From assembly GCF_900155525.1 (NCBI RefSeq), contig NZ_LT706951.1, forward strand, positions 256,129 through 320,128: a DNA stretch of 64,000 nt, in the 5' to 3' direction. The position numbers were made by a program, and so were the translations under genes. The stretch is from Mailhella massiliensis. Lineage in GTDB: Bacteria > Desulfobacterota > Desulfovibrionia > Desulfovibrionales > Desulfovibrionaceae. The notes beneath the pieces are model-generated. The model did no database searches. It worked only from the letters and a program-made list of their open reading frames with translations, and was not told the origin of the DNA. Shown piece by piece: positions 16,678-24,338 of the stretch (position 1 is its first letter; each line of letters starts with the position of its first letter).

Positions 16678-17784
16678 TTAGAGCCTGATCAGTTCATATT
16701 CCCCGCTGCCGAGGCCGATGGCTTCGGCATGGCGGATCTGGCCGCGCCAGTCCGTGGTGGGATGAATGCTGGTGAAGTGGTCGTGCGCGCCGTGGTCGCA
16801 CTGGCTGAGCACGCTGGTGGAAATGGCCGGAGCGGCGTTTACGGCGTCGATGCAGGCCTTGTCCAGAGCCACGGGGTCGAAGCTTGCGAACATGCCGATA
16901 TCCGGCACCACGGCGGCGTCGTTTTCACCATGACAGTCGCAGCAGGGAGAAACCTGGTTGACGATGCTGATGTGGAAGTGAGGACGCCCGTCCACCACGG
17001 CCTTGGTGTATTCGGCCATGCGGCTGTTGACGTCGTTGCTGTTGGCGTCGATGGCGTTGGCGATGGCGTTGAAGTTGCACACGCCGATGCAGCGGCCGCA
17101 GCCCACGCATTTATCGTGGTCTATGTGAGCCTTATGGTCCGTAACGGTAATGGCCTGCTGCGCGCAGAAGCGGGTGCAGGTGTGGCAGCCGCGGCATTTT
17201 TCCGGGTCCACCGTGGGTTTGCCGTTGCAGTGCATGGCCATTTTGCCGGCGCGGCTTCCGCAGCCCATGCCGATGTTCTTGATGGTGCCGCCGAAGCCGG
17301 TCAGCTCATGCCCCTTGAAGTGGGTGAGGGAAATGAAGATGTCGGCGTCCATGATGGCGCGGCCGATGAACGCGCTTTTCAGGATGATGCCGCCGTTCAC
17401 GGGAACTTCGACGTCGTCGGTGCCCTTCAGGCCGTCGGCGATGATGATCTGGCAGCCGGTGCTGAGCGGTGAGAAACCGTTTTCATTGGCGGCGGTCAGG
17501 TGTTCGAGGGCGTCCTTGCGGCGCCCCACATACAGGGTGTTGCAGTCGGTGAGGAAGGGCTTGCCGCCGAGAGCCTTCACGCGGTCGGCCACGGCACGGG
17601 CGAAGTTGGGGCGCAGGAAGGAAAGGTTCCCGGGTTCCCCGAAGTGCATTTTGATGGCCACGAACTTGTTCTCGAAGTCGATGCTGTCCATGCCGGCGGC
17701 GAGCATGAGTTTATCCAGCTTTTGCAGCAGGCTGGTGCCCACCTTGCAGCGCATGTCGGTAAAGTACACTTTCGATGCAGCCAT
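16678..17784 (-). CDS. DUF362-domain 4Fe-4S protein
   Basis: A 368-residue DUF362 protein. The N-terminal DUF362 part includes KMHFGEPGN, TDCNTLYVGRRKD and FKGHELTGFGGTIKN; two ferredoxin-type cluster motifs follow (CRGCHTCTRFC and CVGCGRCIGVC), then a Cys/His stretch CCDCHGEND. It should bind two 4Fe-4S clusters and act in cytoplasmic electron transfer; no reaction is established for the family. It follows larE by 41 bases on the same strand with its own AGGAGG site, so it is likely the last gene of larB-larC-larE-DUF362. Confidence 0.88.
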   Translation of the reverse strand: MAASKVYFTDMRCKVGTSLLQKLDKLMLAAGMDSIDFENKFVAIKMHFGEPGNLSFLRPNFARAVADRVKALGGKPFLTDCNTLYVGRRKDALEHLTAANENGFSPLSTGCQIIIADGLKGTDDVEVPVNGGIILKSAFIGRAIMDADIFISLTHFKGHELTGFGGTIKNIGMGCGSRAGKMAMHCNGKPTVDPEKCRGCHTCTRFCAQQAITVTDHKAHIDHDKCVGCGRCIGVCNFNAIANAIDANSNDVNSRMAEYTKAVVDGRPHFHISIVNQVSPCCDCHGENDAAVVPDIGMFASFDPVALDKACIDAVNAAPAISTSVLSQCDHGAHDHFTSIHPTTDWRGQIRHAEAIGLGSGEYELIRL

Positions 17785-17825
17785 GTGTTTCCTCCTGGTA
17801 CGGGTATGGAGCGGTAAAGACGGGT

Positions 17826-18641
17826 TCAGGTTCTGTCGAAAAAGCCGGAAAGCGAGGCCTGCGCCGACAGAACGGGGCGCGGGTATCCGGGCATGGCGGC
17901 CCGGACTTCCCGGAGAAGTTCATCGCGGAAGGCTTCCCCCATGCTTTCCATGTCGGATGCGAGAAGGTGAAGCTCTGGCCTGTCCGGCGCAGGGAGGCGC
18001 AGGCGCAGGTCGACCTCTTCTCTTTTTTCCCGGGCAAGAACGGCGCGGGCCGCCGCTTCTCCCGCGGCCACGGCCGAGAGTATTTCCCTGGTGGGAGTCG
18101 TGCCGTAGGGGAGGCGCGTAAGCAGGCAGGGGCGTGCCTTCTGCATGGGGTGTTCCATGCCGGTACTTCCGGCAAGAAAGTGTATCTCTTTTTTGCCGAG
18201 TCCGGCAAGCGCGAGGGGCGAGATGACGCCGAGCTCCCGCACGGCCCTGATGCCCGGGCGATAGGCCGAGGCGTCGGAGGCGTTGGTGCCGTCGCAGAGC
18301 GGCAGGGAACTTTCCGCAAGAAGGCGGGAGAACAGTTCCTTCTTGCAGGCATAGCAGCGGTCGCGCGCTCCGGCCGCCACCGGGGGAAGACGCAGCGGGT
18401 CCACGGGCACTTCACGGAAGGGAAGGGCATGTTTTTCTGCCCATTCCCGGGCGAAGGCCGTTTCCTCCGGCGGAACATGGGGACCCGTGACGTGCAGAAG
18501 CAGCGGCTTCATGCCGAAAAGTCCTGCGGCATGGGCAAGGAAGCGGCTGTCCAGTCCGCCGGAATAGGCAAGGGCGAACAGGCCGTCCGGCGCAGTCTCC
18601 AGAAGGGCGCGCCGCAGTCCGGCAAGAGGGGCGAGGTCCAT
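17826..18641 (-). CDS. larE: ATP-dependent sulfur transferase for nickel-pincer cofactor
   Basis: LarE provides the sulfur atoms of the nickel-pincer nucleotide cofactor used by lactate racemase and related enzymes. The 271 residues begin with a PP-loop, SGGLDS at 27-32, which binds ATP, and carry RDRCYACKKELF, LCDGTNASD and RPCLLTRLPYG. The last aligns with the Cys that Lactobacillus LarE gives up as its sulfur source. It lies 9 bases after larC. No larA, the usual user of the cofactor, is in the window. No iron-sulfur cysteine triplet of the catalytic LarE type is obvious. Confidence 0.88.
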   Translation of the reverse strand: MDLAPLAGLRRALLETAPDGLFALAYSGGLDSRFLAHAAGLFGMKPLLLHVTGPHVPPEETAFAREWAEKHALPFREVPVDPLRLPPVAAGARDRCYACKKELFSRLLAESSLPLCDGTNASDASAYRPGIRAVRELGVISPLALAGLGKKEIHFLAGSTGMEHPMQKARPCLLTRLPYGTTPTREILSAVAAGEAAARAVLAREKREEVDLRLRLPAPDRPELHLLASDMESMGEAFRDELLREVRAAMPGYPRPVLSAQASLSGFFDRT

Positions 18642-18650
18642 ATTCTCTCC

Positions 18651-19457
18651 TCAGAAAGCGGCGTTCGGGTCGCTTTCGGTGCGGCCGCAGGCGAACAGAG
18701 CGCCGTTCGGCGCATCGTCGAAGACACGGGTTCCGTAGACAAGGGCCTTTTTTTCCACCCGCATGGCGGGCCAGGGGCCGAATTCCGCACCGAGGGCCTT
18801 CAAAAGGGCCATGGCCGTGGGGGTGACGGTTTCCCCCTGTCCGGGGAAGGGACGCACGGGAACATTGTCCATGAGTTCCAGCACCGCAGGCGCAGGCACG
18901 GGAATGACGCCGTGGGCGCAGCGCACGAAGCCGTCGGCCATGGGCAGAGGGCTGACCACGAAGCGGGAAGGAGCAAGAAGGCAGAACAGCTCGCAGCTCA
19001 TGCAGATATCGAGAATGCTGTCCAGCGCGCCCACTTCATGGAAGTGCACTTCCGCGGGCGTCTTGCCGTGAACGGCGCCTTCCGCTTCGGCAAGGATGGT
19101 GAAGGCCCGGGATGCCAGAGCCTTGCCCTCCTCGCTCATGCCGCCTGCGGCGATGATGGCCAGAACGTCGGCAAGCGTGCGGTGTTCGTGCTGATGGGGC
19201 AGATCGACCTGTGCGTGCATACCGCCGATATGGTGCACTTCCCTGCGTATGAGGTGCACGGAGCCTTCCAGTTCGGGCATGACGGCGGCGAGCTTCCGGT
19301 TCAGCTCGCTTTCGTCCATGCCCGTCATGCATAAAAGCCCGGCGAGAAAGATGTCGCCGGAAAGGCCGGAATGGGCGCGTATGGTCAGCACCGGCCCGGA
19401 GGAGGGGGCTTCGTGATGGTGATGCCCGTGAGAATGTTCGTGATGTTCGTTATTCAT
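18651..19457 (-). CDS. larC: LarC nickel-insertion protein, N-terminal (LarC1-like) part only
   Basis: A 268-residue LarC-family protein that inserts nickel into the pincer cofactor. It opens with a His-rich tail (HHEHSHGHHHHE), likely metal-binding, then SGLSGDIFLAGLL, VHFHEVGALDSILDI, PVPAPAVLELM and GETVTPTAMALLKAL. The usual LarC is about 400 residues, with a C-terminal LarC2 domain often made by a ribosomal frameshift. Here the frame stops after the LarC1-like part and larE begins 9 bases later, so there is no room for LarC2. Its start overlaps larB by four bases. Confidence 0.85.
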   Translation of the reverse strand: MNNEHHEHSHGHHHHEAPSSGPVLTIRAHSGLSGDIFLAGLLCMTGMDESELNRKLAAVMPELEGSVHLIRREVHHIGGMHAQVDLPHQHEHRTLADVLAIIAAGGMSEEGKALASRAFTILAEAEGAVHGKTPAEVHFHEVGALDSILDICMSCELFCLLAPSRFVVSPLPMADGFVRCAHGVIPVPAPAVLELMDNVPVRPFPGQGETVTPTAMALLKALGAEFGPWPAMRVEKKALVYGTRVFDDAPNGALFACGRTESDPNAAF

Positions 19458-20107
19458 AGGTTGTTTACCACGCGTGCCGCGGCGCAGGCGGCGCCGTAGC
19501 CGTTGTCGATGTTCATGACGGCGATGCCCGGAGCGCAGCTCGCCAGCATACTGGAGAGGGCGGCGTTGCCGCCCCGGGCGACGCCGTAGCCTACGGAAGT
19601 GGGAACGCCGAATACGGGAAGGGGAGTCAGTCCGCCGAGCACGCTGGCGAGCGCAGCATCCAGCCCGGCCACCACGATGACGGCCTGAAAACGGTTGATT
19701 TCATCAAGTCTTTCGGCCAGACGCCACAGCCCGGCCACGCCGCAGTCTTCAAACACCGCATGTTCTATGCCCAGGTATTCCAGCGTACGAGCGGCCTCCC
19801 AGGTGACGGAACCGTCCGCCGTTCCGGCGGAGACCACGGCCACGCGTCCCCTGCCTTTCGGGGGCAGCGCTTCGCCGAAGGCCGTACGGGAAAGGGGATG
19901 ATAGTCGTAACGCGCCCGCACGTCGTCGGGCATACTGTTGAAAACGCTTTCGGCAAGCCTCGTGAACAGTATGGGGCGGCCGGAACCTCTGCCGAACTGC
20001 TCCAGAAGAGCGCGTACGGCGGCAAAGGGTTTGCCTTCGCAGAAGACCGCTTCCGGCAGGCCTATACGTGCGGCGCGGGCGTGATCAAAAAGAATACCGT
20101 GATCCAT
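19454..20107 (-). CDS. larB: Nickel-pincer cofactor carboxylase-hydrolase
   Basis: LarB carboxylates and hydrolyses nicotinic acid adenine dinucleotide at the start of nickel-pincer synthesis. The 217 residues show the PurE-like fold: VAVVSAGTADGSVTWEAARTL, VFEDCGVAGLWRL, VVVAGLDAALASVLGGL and GVPTSVGYG, with a C-terminal NIDNGYGAACAAARV. The ATG at 20107 has GAGGAAG upstream; the longer frame reaches past a poor start. It is the first gene of larB-larC-larE-DUF362. Confidence 0.93.
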   Translation of the reverse strand: MDHGILFDHARAARIGLPEAVFCEGKPFAAVRALLEQFGRGSGRPILFTRLAESVFNSMPDDVRARYDYHPLSRTAFGEALPPKGRGRVAVVSAGTADGSVTWEAARTLEYLGIEHAVFEDCGVAGLWRLAERLDEINRFQAVIVVAGLDAALASVLGGLTPLPVFGVPTSVGYGVARGGNAALSSMLASCAPGIAVMNIDNGYGAACAAARVVNNL

Positions 20108-20484
20108 AAATGCTTCCTCTCGGAGAAGGACATAGCGTTCCTGAACGCTTTTCGCAAGCTGCGGCCATGTCCGCCGCGAGTATGCGCAATATAGAGGAAA
20201 AAGGGAACGCAAACCAGACACGATTCTTTCTTTTTCTTGCCCGATTCTGCCGCGTGGCGGAGAAATGCGTCGCCGGAAGAGGGCGGGCTTTACCGTTTCA
20301 GGGCGTTCTGCCGGGGTACGGAAGGGGCGCGGGGCGGGACTGCAACGGGAAAGAGGGCGGGGTGCCGGAGTTGTTTTTCCGCACGCTCCTCAGGCGGGCG
20401 TGCCGGGATCCGCCATGCCCGGGGACGGGGCAGCCGTGCGGGCGGGACGCACCGCTTTTTGCGGGGAAAATGTTTTGCCGCCGC
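20108..20484. other. Intergenic region between divergent lar and ORP-like operons
   Basis: About 377 bases between the larB start and the promoter of the ORP-like operon. A TATATT box lies on the minus strand near 20187-20192 but has no good -35 partner. Open frames here lack ribosome binding sites. No further structure was recognised. Confidence 0.4.
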
Positions 20485-20512
20485 TTGACAAGCCATGGTT
20501 GTGTATTATGCT
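20485..20512 (+). promoter_or_regulatory. Sigma70-type promoter of the ORP-like operon
   Basis: TTGACA (20485-20490) and TATGCT (20507-20512) are 16 bases apart, giving transcription from about 20519, inside the palindrome that follows. I looked for the sigma54 -24/-12 form known for orp operons in Desulfovibrio vulgaris and did not see it here. Confidence 0.7.
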
Positions 20513-20533
20513 CATTTGTGCAAAACAAATGAG
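20511..20533 (+). promoter_or_regulatory. Nine-base palindromic operator over the start site
   Basis: CTCATTTGT (20511-20519) and ACAAATGAG (20525-20533) are perfect complements around the five bases GCAAA. The site begins inside the -10 box and covers the likely start of transcription, the classic place for a repressor. The DUF134 part of the first gene has a helix-turn-helix and could be the regulator, but this is inference. Confidence 0.6.
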
Positions 20534-20567
20534 ACGTGAAGCGCGACATGCGCGCCAGGGAGAACGA

Positions 20568-21248
20568 ATGCCCCGCCCGAGACATTGCCGTTATGTAAGC
20601 AGCGCGCCCAGCGTGACCTATTTCAAGCCCCGGGGCATACCCATGAGGGAGCTGGAAGAGGCGACGTTGAGCGTGGAGGAGCTGGAGGCGCTGCGCCTTG
20701 CCGATATGGAAGGGCTCACCGCCATCGAGGCTGCCGGGCGTATGCGCGTATCGCGCTTCATTTTCGGGCGTACGCTTTCCTCTGCAAGGCGCACCGTGGC
20801 CACGGCACTGTGCCGGGGGCTTGCGCTGCGCATAGAGGGGGGCGACTATGCCCTTTCCCAGCACGGATCGCACAGTTGCTGCAAGGAGATGAACATGAGC
20901 AAGATAGCCGTTTCCAGTGAAGGCCCCACCCTTGACGATGAAGTCGACCCCCGTTTCGGGCGTGCCGGCGGCTTTGTGGTGGTGGAACTGCCGGAGATGA
21001 AGGTGGACTATATCGACAACGGCGAATCACAGATGATGGCCATGGGCGCGGGTATTGAAACCGCGGAACGCATGGCCCGTGCCGGAGTGGAAGTGGTGAT
21101 CAGCGGTTATGTGGGGCCCAAGGCCTTCGACGCGCTCACCGCCGCCGGCATCAAAATATGCCAGGATGTGGAGGGCGTTACCGTGCGCGAAGCGGTGGAG
21201 CGTTTCGTACGGGGCGAACTTCCCTTTGCCGAAGCCTCCAACAAGTAG
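20568..21248 (+). CDS. DUF134 DNA-binding domain fused to NifX-like cofactor domain
   Basis: A 226-residue fusion. Residues 1-105 match DUF134, with a sigma-region-4-like helix-turn-helix (LSVEELEALRLADMEGLTAI, then RVSRFIFGRTL). Residues from about 110 form a NifB/NifX-like domain (PRFGRAGGFVVVEL, YIDNGESQMMAMGAGIETAE) as in MTH1175-type and orange proteins. ATG 20568 follows AGGGAG. A second in-frame ATG at 20895 has its own strong AAGGAG eight bases upstream, so the NifX part may also be made alone. It heads an operon with two ferredoxin-ATPases and another NifX-like protein. Confidence 0.87.
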   Translation: MPRPRHCRYVSSAPSVTYFKPRGIPMRELEEATLSVEELEALRLADMEGLTAIEAAGRMRVSRFIFGRTLSSARRTVATALCRGLALRIEGGDYALSQHGSHSCCKEMNMSKIAVSSEGPTLDDEVDPRFGRAGGFVVVELPEMKVDYIDNGESQMMAMGAGIETAERMARAGVEVVISGYVGPKAFDALTAAGIKICQDVEGVTVREAVERFVRGELPFAEASNK

Positions 21249-21257
21249 GGGAAGTGC

Positions 21258-22157
21258 ATGAAGATCGCCATTGCCAGCGGCAAGGGCGGCGCGGGCAAGA
21301 CCAGCGTCACGGCGTCGCTTGCGCGGGTGTGGGACGCGCCCCTTGTTGCCGTGGATACGGATGCCGAGGCCCCCAACCTGCACCTGTTTCTGCACCCTGC
21401 GGTGGAGGAAGGCCGCACCTGTATGCTCACCGTGCCGCAGATGGACCCGGAAAAATGTGTGCACTGCGAGAAATGCCGCAATATCTGCACCTACAAGGCC
21501 ATAGCCTCGTTTGCGGGCCGGATCAGCCTTTTTCCCGACATGTGCCACGGCTGCGGCGGCTGCCTTGCCGTATGCCCGAGCGGAGCGCTGACTCCGGGCG
21601 GCCGTGAACTCGGCGTGCTGGAACGGGGTTCCGCGCTGGAAGGAAGCGTACGCTTTCTCATGGGCCGCACTCGCATAGGCGAATCCATGACGCCGCCGCT
21701 TCTGCGCAGGGAACATGCGTTTCTTGCCGAAATGCTGGCGGATGTTCCCGCCGACGCGCTGCTCGACGCGCCTCCCGGCGTGAGCTGTCCCACCATCACC
21801 GTCACGCGGGATGTGGATGCGATTCTGCTGGTGGCCGATCCCACGCCCTTCGGTTTTTACGACTTCACGCTGGCGCATCAGGCTTTTCTGCCCCTGGGCA
21901 AACCCATGTTCGTGGTGATCAACCGTGCCGGGGCCGAAGGCAACGAGGATGGCGATGAAGCCGTTCGGGCCTACTGTCGGGAACACGACCTGCCGCTGCT
22001 TGCGGAACTGCCCTTTGAGCGGGAGGCCGCGGAGCAGTATGCCGGGGGTATGCTTCTTGCCGACCTTTCTCCTGTGTGGAAGGAGCGTTTCACCAGCCTG
22101 CGCGATGCGCTGCGCGAGGCTTTTGCCCGAGTGAAGAAGGAGGGCGTCCATGCGTGA
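21258..22157 (+). CDS. MinD/Mrp-type ATPase with ferredoxin insert (ORP-like operon, first copy)
   Basis: A 299-residue P-loop ATPase with the deviant Walker A GKGGAGKT near residue 8, interrupted by two 4Fe-4S motifs (CVHCEKCRNIC, CHGCGGCLAVC) between the Walker A and the switch region DAPPGVSCP. This layout is that of the two paired Fe-S ATPases of the orange-protein complex of Desulfovibrio vulgaris (DVU2103/DVU2104), which has been linked to cell division. ATP binding and two clusters are expected; the reaction is not known. Its stop overlaps the start of the second ATPase by eight bases. Confidence 0.9.
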   Translation: MKIAIASGKGGAGKTSVTASLARVWDAPLVAVDTDAEAPNLHLFLHPAVEEGRTCMLTVPQMDPEKCVHCEKCRNICTYKAIASFAGRISLFPDMCHGCGGCLAVCPSGALTPGGRELGVLERGSALEGSVRFLMGRTRIGESMTPPLLRREHAFLAEMLADVPADALLDAPPGVSCPTITVTRDVDAILLVADPTPFGFYDFTLAHQAFLPLGKPMFVVINRAGAEGNEDGDEAVRAYCREHDLPLLAELPFEREAAEQYAGGMLLADLSPVWKERFTSLRDALREAFARVKKEGVHA

Positions 22158-23022
22158 GATAGTGGTCATCAGCGGCAAGGGCGGCACGGGAAAAACCACC
22201 GTGAGCGCATCCTTCGCCCATCTGGCGGAGAACAAGGTCATCTGCGACCTTGATGTGGACGCGCCCGACCTGCATATTCTGCTTTCCCCCTCCGTCCGGC
22301 AGACGACGCCCTTCATTTCCGGCAATCACGCCGTCATACGCAGCGAAGACTGCGTGAAGTGCGGCGCCTGTGCAAAGCTCTGCGCCTTTGATGCCGTTCG
22401 GGAAAACGAGGGCGGCTTTGTGGTGGACGATCTGCGCTGCGAAGGCTGCGGCGTATGCGTGAAGCTCTGCCCGCAGAAGGCCGTGGACTTTCCCGACCGC
22501 CACTGCGGCGACTGGTATGTGAGCGATACACGCTTCGGGCGCATGGTACATGCGCAGCTTTTTCCGGGGCAGGAGAATTCGGGCAAGCTCGTCGGCCTGC
22601 TCAAGACCGAAGCCCGCAGATACGCCCGGGAACAGAAGCTCGATACCATTCTCTGCGACGGTTCCCCCGGCGTGGGCTGCCCGGTCATCGCCTCTCTTTC
22701 CGGGGCGAGCCTGGCCGTGGGCGTGGTGGAGCCCACGCCCTCGGGACGGCATGACTTTGCCCGCGTGGCCGATCTGTGCCGTCATTTCCGCGTGCCGCTC
22801 GCCGTCATCATCAACAAGGCGGATCTCAACGCCGCCGAGGCCGACGCCATCGCCGCCATGTGCGCCGAAAACGGCCATACGCTTCTGGGCAGACTGCCTT
22901 TTTCTCCCGTGGTCACGCAGGCCATGGTACGGCGGCAGGCCCTTACGGAATTTCCCAACCCTGTGGGAGACAGACTGAAGGACATGTGGTCGGCCCTTCA
23001 GGATATCAAAACCGGCCGCTAG
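22150..23022 (+). CDS. MinD/Mrp-type ATPase with ferredoxin insert (second copy)
   Basis: A 290-residue paralogue of the gene before it. Walker A is GKGGTGKT, the ferredoxin motifs are CVKCGACAKLC and CEGCGVCVKLC, and the switch region is CDGSPGVGCPVIASL. The ATG lies inside the end of the previous gene, which suggests coupled translation and a hetero-oligomer of the two ATPases. Paired copies of this type are the rule in ORP-like operons. The role in cluster or cofactor assembly versus cell division is not settled. Confidence 0.9.
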   Translation: MREIVVISGKGGTGKTTVSASFAHLAENKVICDLDVDAPDLHILLSPSVRQTTPFISGNHAVIRSEDCVKCGACAKLCAFDAVRENEGGFVVDDLRCEGCGVCVKLCPQKAVDFPDRHCGDWYVSDTRFGRMVHAQLFPGQENSGKLVGLLKTEARRYAREQKLDTILCDGSPGVGCPVIASLSGASLAVGVVEPTPSGRHDFARVADLCRHFRVPLAVIINKADLNAAEADAIAAMCAENGHTLLGRLPFSPVVTQAMVRRQALTEFPNPVGDRLKDMWSALQDIKTGR

Positions 23023-23053
23023 GCCGCATCTACGACCAGAAACGGAGTTTCTC

Positions 23054-23446
23054 ATGAGCACTCTTCTTGCTGTTCCCTCCGCCATGCCCGGCGGACTCGA
23101 CGCCCAGATGGGAATGCATTTCGGTCATTGCGATATCTATACTCTTGTGGACATTGAAGACGGCGCGATCAAGAACGTCACGACGCTGGAAAACGTGCCC
23201 CATCATCACGGCGGCTGCATGGCCCCCGTGCAGCACCTCGCTTCTCACGGCGTGAAGGCCCTGCTTGCCGGCGGCATGGGTATGCGTCCCCTCATGGGCT
23301 TCCAGCAGGTGGGCGTGGAAGTGTTCTATGCGGGCATGTTCCCCACCGTGGGCGCGGCCGTGCAGGCTTTTCTGGAAGGCAGGCTCCAGCCTTTCTCCAT
23401 GGAATTCACCTGCGGCGGCGGCCATCAGCACGGCCAGCAGAACTGA
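23054..23446 (+). CDS. NifX/NifB-like dinitrogenase cofactor-family protein (ORP-like)
   Basis: A 130-residue single NifX-like domain. MGMHFGHCDIYTLVDIEDG, VPHHHGGCMAPVQHLAS and GGMGMRPLMGFQQVGVEVFYA are the family signature, and the C terminus ends in CGGGHQHGQQN, a possible extra metal site. In Desulfovibrio the orange protein of this fold binds a mixed Mo-Cu sulfide cluster. The gene sits 31 bases after the second ATPase and ten before the next gene. Which of the two NifX-like products here is the true ORP is not decidable from sequence alone. Confidence 0.9.
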   Translation: MSTLLAVPSAMPGGLDAQMGMHFGHCDIYTLVDIEDGAIKNVTTLENVPHHHGGCMAPVQHLASHGVKALLAGGMGMRPLMGFQQVGVEVFYAGMFPTVGAAVQAFLEGRLQPFSMEFTCGGGHQHGQQN

Positions 23447-23455
23447 GGCCGTATC

Positions 23456-23818
23456 ATGGATGTTCTCGTCATAACGCCGCGCCGGGCCTTCTGGGAGGCG
23501 CTTCGTCCCGCCTTCGCCGCACATGAGGCTTCCCTCCGCTTTGCCTCCACGAAGGAGGAAGCGGGAGACATGCTGAAGGAGCGCCGGGCCGACCTTGCCG
23601 TGCTGGACCTCGATGTTGATACCGCAGAGCTGCGCAAGGCGGTGGTAGGTATCCTTTCCATCGACGCCATGGTCAACATGGCTTCCGTATGCGGCATGGG
23701 AGAAGAGAAGTTCCACAGCGCCATGGAAGGTCTCGGCCTCATCATGGACCTGCCCCGTACGCCCGACGCCGGGGATGTGGACCGCCTTCTCAGGGCGCTT
23801 CGCGTCATTCTGGGCTGA
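23456..23818 (+). CDS. Response-regulator-receiver-like small protein in the ORP-like operon
   Basis: A 120-residue protein with a receiver-like pattern: an N-terminal MDVLVITPRRAFWEAL strand-helix, then RRADLAVLDLDVD in the usual strand-3 position. The conserved threonine/serine and lysine of true receivers are not evident, and no output domain follows. It is the last gene of the operon, starting ten bases after the NifX-like gene, with a strong hairpin downstream. D. vulgaris has a conserved hypothetical in the same neighbourhood (DVU2105), but I cannot say that they are homologous. Confidence 0.75.
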   Translation: MDVLVITPRRAFWEALRPAFAAHEASLRFASTKEEAGDMLKERRADLAVLDLDVDTAELRKAVVGILSIDAMVNMASVCGMGEEKFHSAMEGLGLIMDLPRTPDAGDVDRLLRALRVILG

Positions 23819-23841
23819 GCGCGTTATTGCAGAATGCATTT

Positions 23842-23878
23842 CGGCCGGATGCTCATTGTGAGCATCCGGCCGCTTTCG
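23842..23878 (+). terminator. Hairpin ending the ORP-like operon
   Basis: A perfect 14-bp stem with a three-base loop (CGGCCGGATGCTCA at 23842-23855, complement at 23859-23872) starts 24 bases after the stop and is followed by CTTTCGT. The stem is very strong though the T run is short. Confidence 0.7.
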
Positions 23879-24138
23879 TATTTCGGAGCTGGCGGGGAAG
23901 CCGCCATGCTCGGAGGCAGAGCATACCCTGCATGGCGAAAAGGCTTCCAGCCCGTGAAAAGCGTATTCTGAAATGGATGCCCCGGATGTTTTGCGACGGC
24001 GGCGCTGTGGAGACATGACCAGGGGAAGGGCTGGAGAACACGGAAACGTGTGCCTTCTTCGGCGTGCGTTCTTTCACGGAAGGGAGGCGCTTCCGCAGAA
24101 TACCCGGCAGGGAAAAGAGGAGAATTGCTGCGGAGAGA
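23879..24138. other. Intergenic region, no gene seen
   Basis: Together with its flanking terminators this makes a 367-base gap between the ORP-like operon and tRNA-Leu. Open frames on both strands lack ribosome binding sites and resemble no protein I know. Confidence 0.4.
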
Positions 24139-24175
24139 ATAAAAAAGAAGGGTCATGACTTTCATCATGACCCTT
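24139..24175 (-). terminator. Terminator of tRNA-Leu
   Basis: On the minus strand AAGGGTCATGA pairs with TCATGACCCTT around a short loop and is followed by CTTTTTTA. It starts about 11 bases after the tRNA CCA end. Confidence 0.87.
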
Positions 24176-24185
24176 GATTGCTTAC

Positions 24186-24272
24186 TGGTGCCGAAGAAGA
24201 GACTCGAACTCTTACTCCCGAACGGGAACTAGACCCTGAACCTAGCGTGTCTACCAATTTCACCACTTCGGC
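24186..24272 (-). tRNA. tRNA-Leu, anticodon CAG
   Basis: The minus strand folds as an 87-base class II tRNA. The acceptor stem GCCGAAG pairs with the 3' end CTTCGGC and CCA is encoded. The D-arm has TTGGTAGACACG. The anticodon loop TTCAGGG, closed by a CTAGG/TCTAG stem, gives CAG. The long variable arm CCCGTTCGGG is as expected for Leu, and the T arm contains GAGTTCGAGTCTC. It reads CUG codons, the commonest Leu codon in this GC-rich window. Confidence 0.96.
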
Positions 24273-24338
24273 GCAGGAATGTTCTTAGTAAATTTGCCCG
24301 CCCTTGGCAAGCATTTTTTTTCATTTTTCATAATTTTT

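Noticed and set aside
18500-18650. Possible LarC2 made by frameshift at the end of larC
   Set aside because: larE begins nine bases after larC, leaving no room for the LarC2 domain in any frame.
20380-20567. Sigma54 -24/-12 promoter for the ORP-like operon
   Set aside because: No GG-N10-GC pair with correct neighbours was found; a sigma70-type promoter fits better.
23879-24138. Small plus-strand ORFs between the ORP-like operon and tRNA-Leu
   Set aside because: No ribosome binding sites and no resemblance to known proteins.
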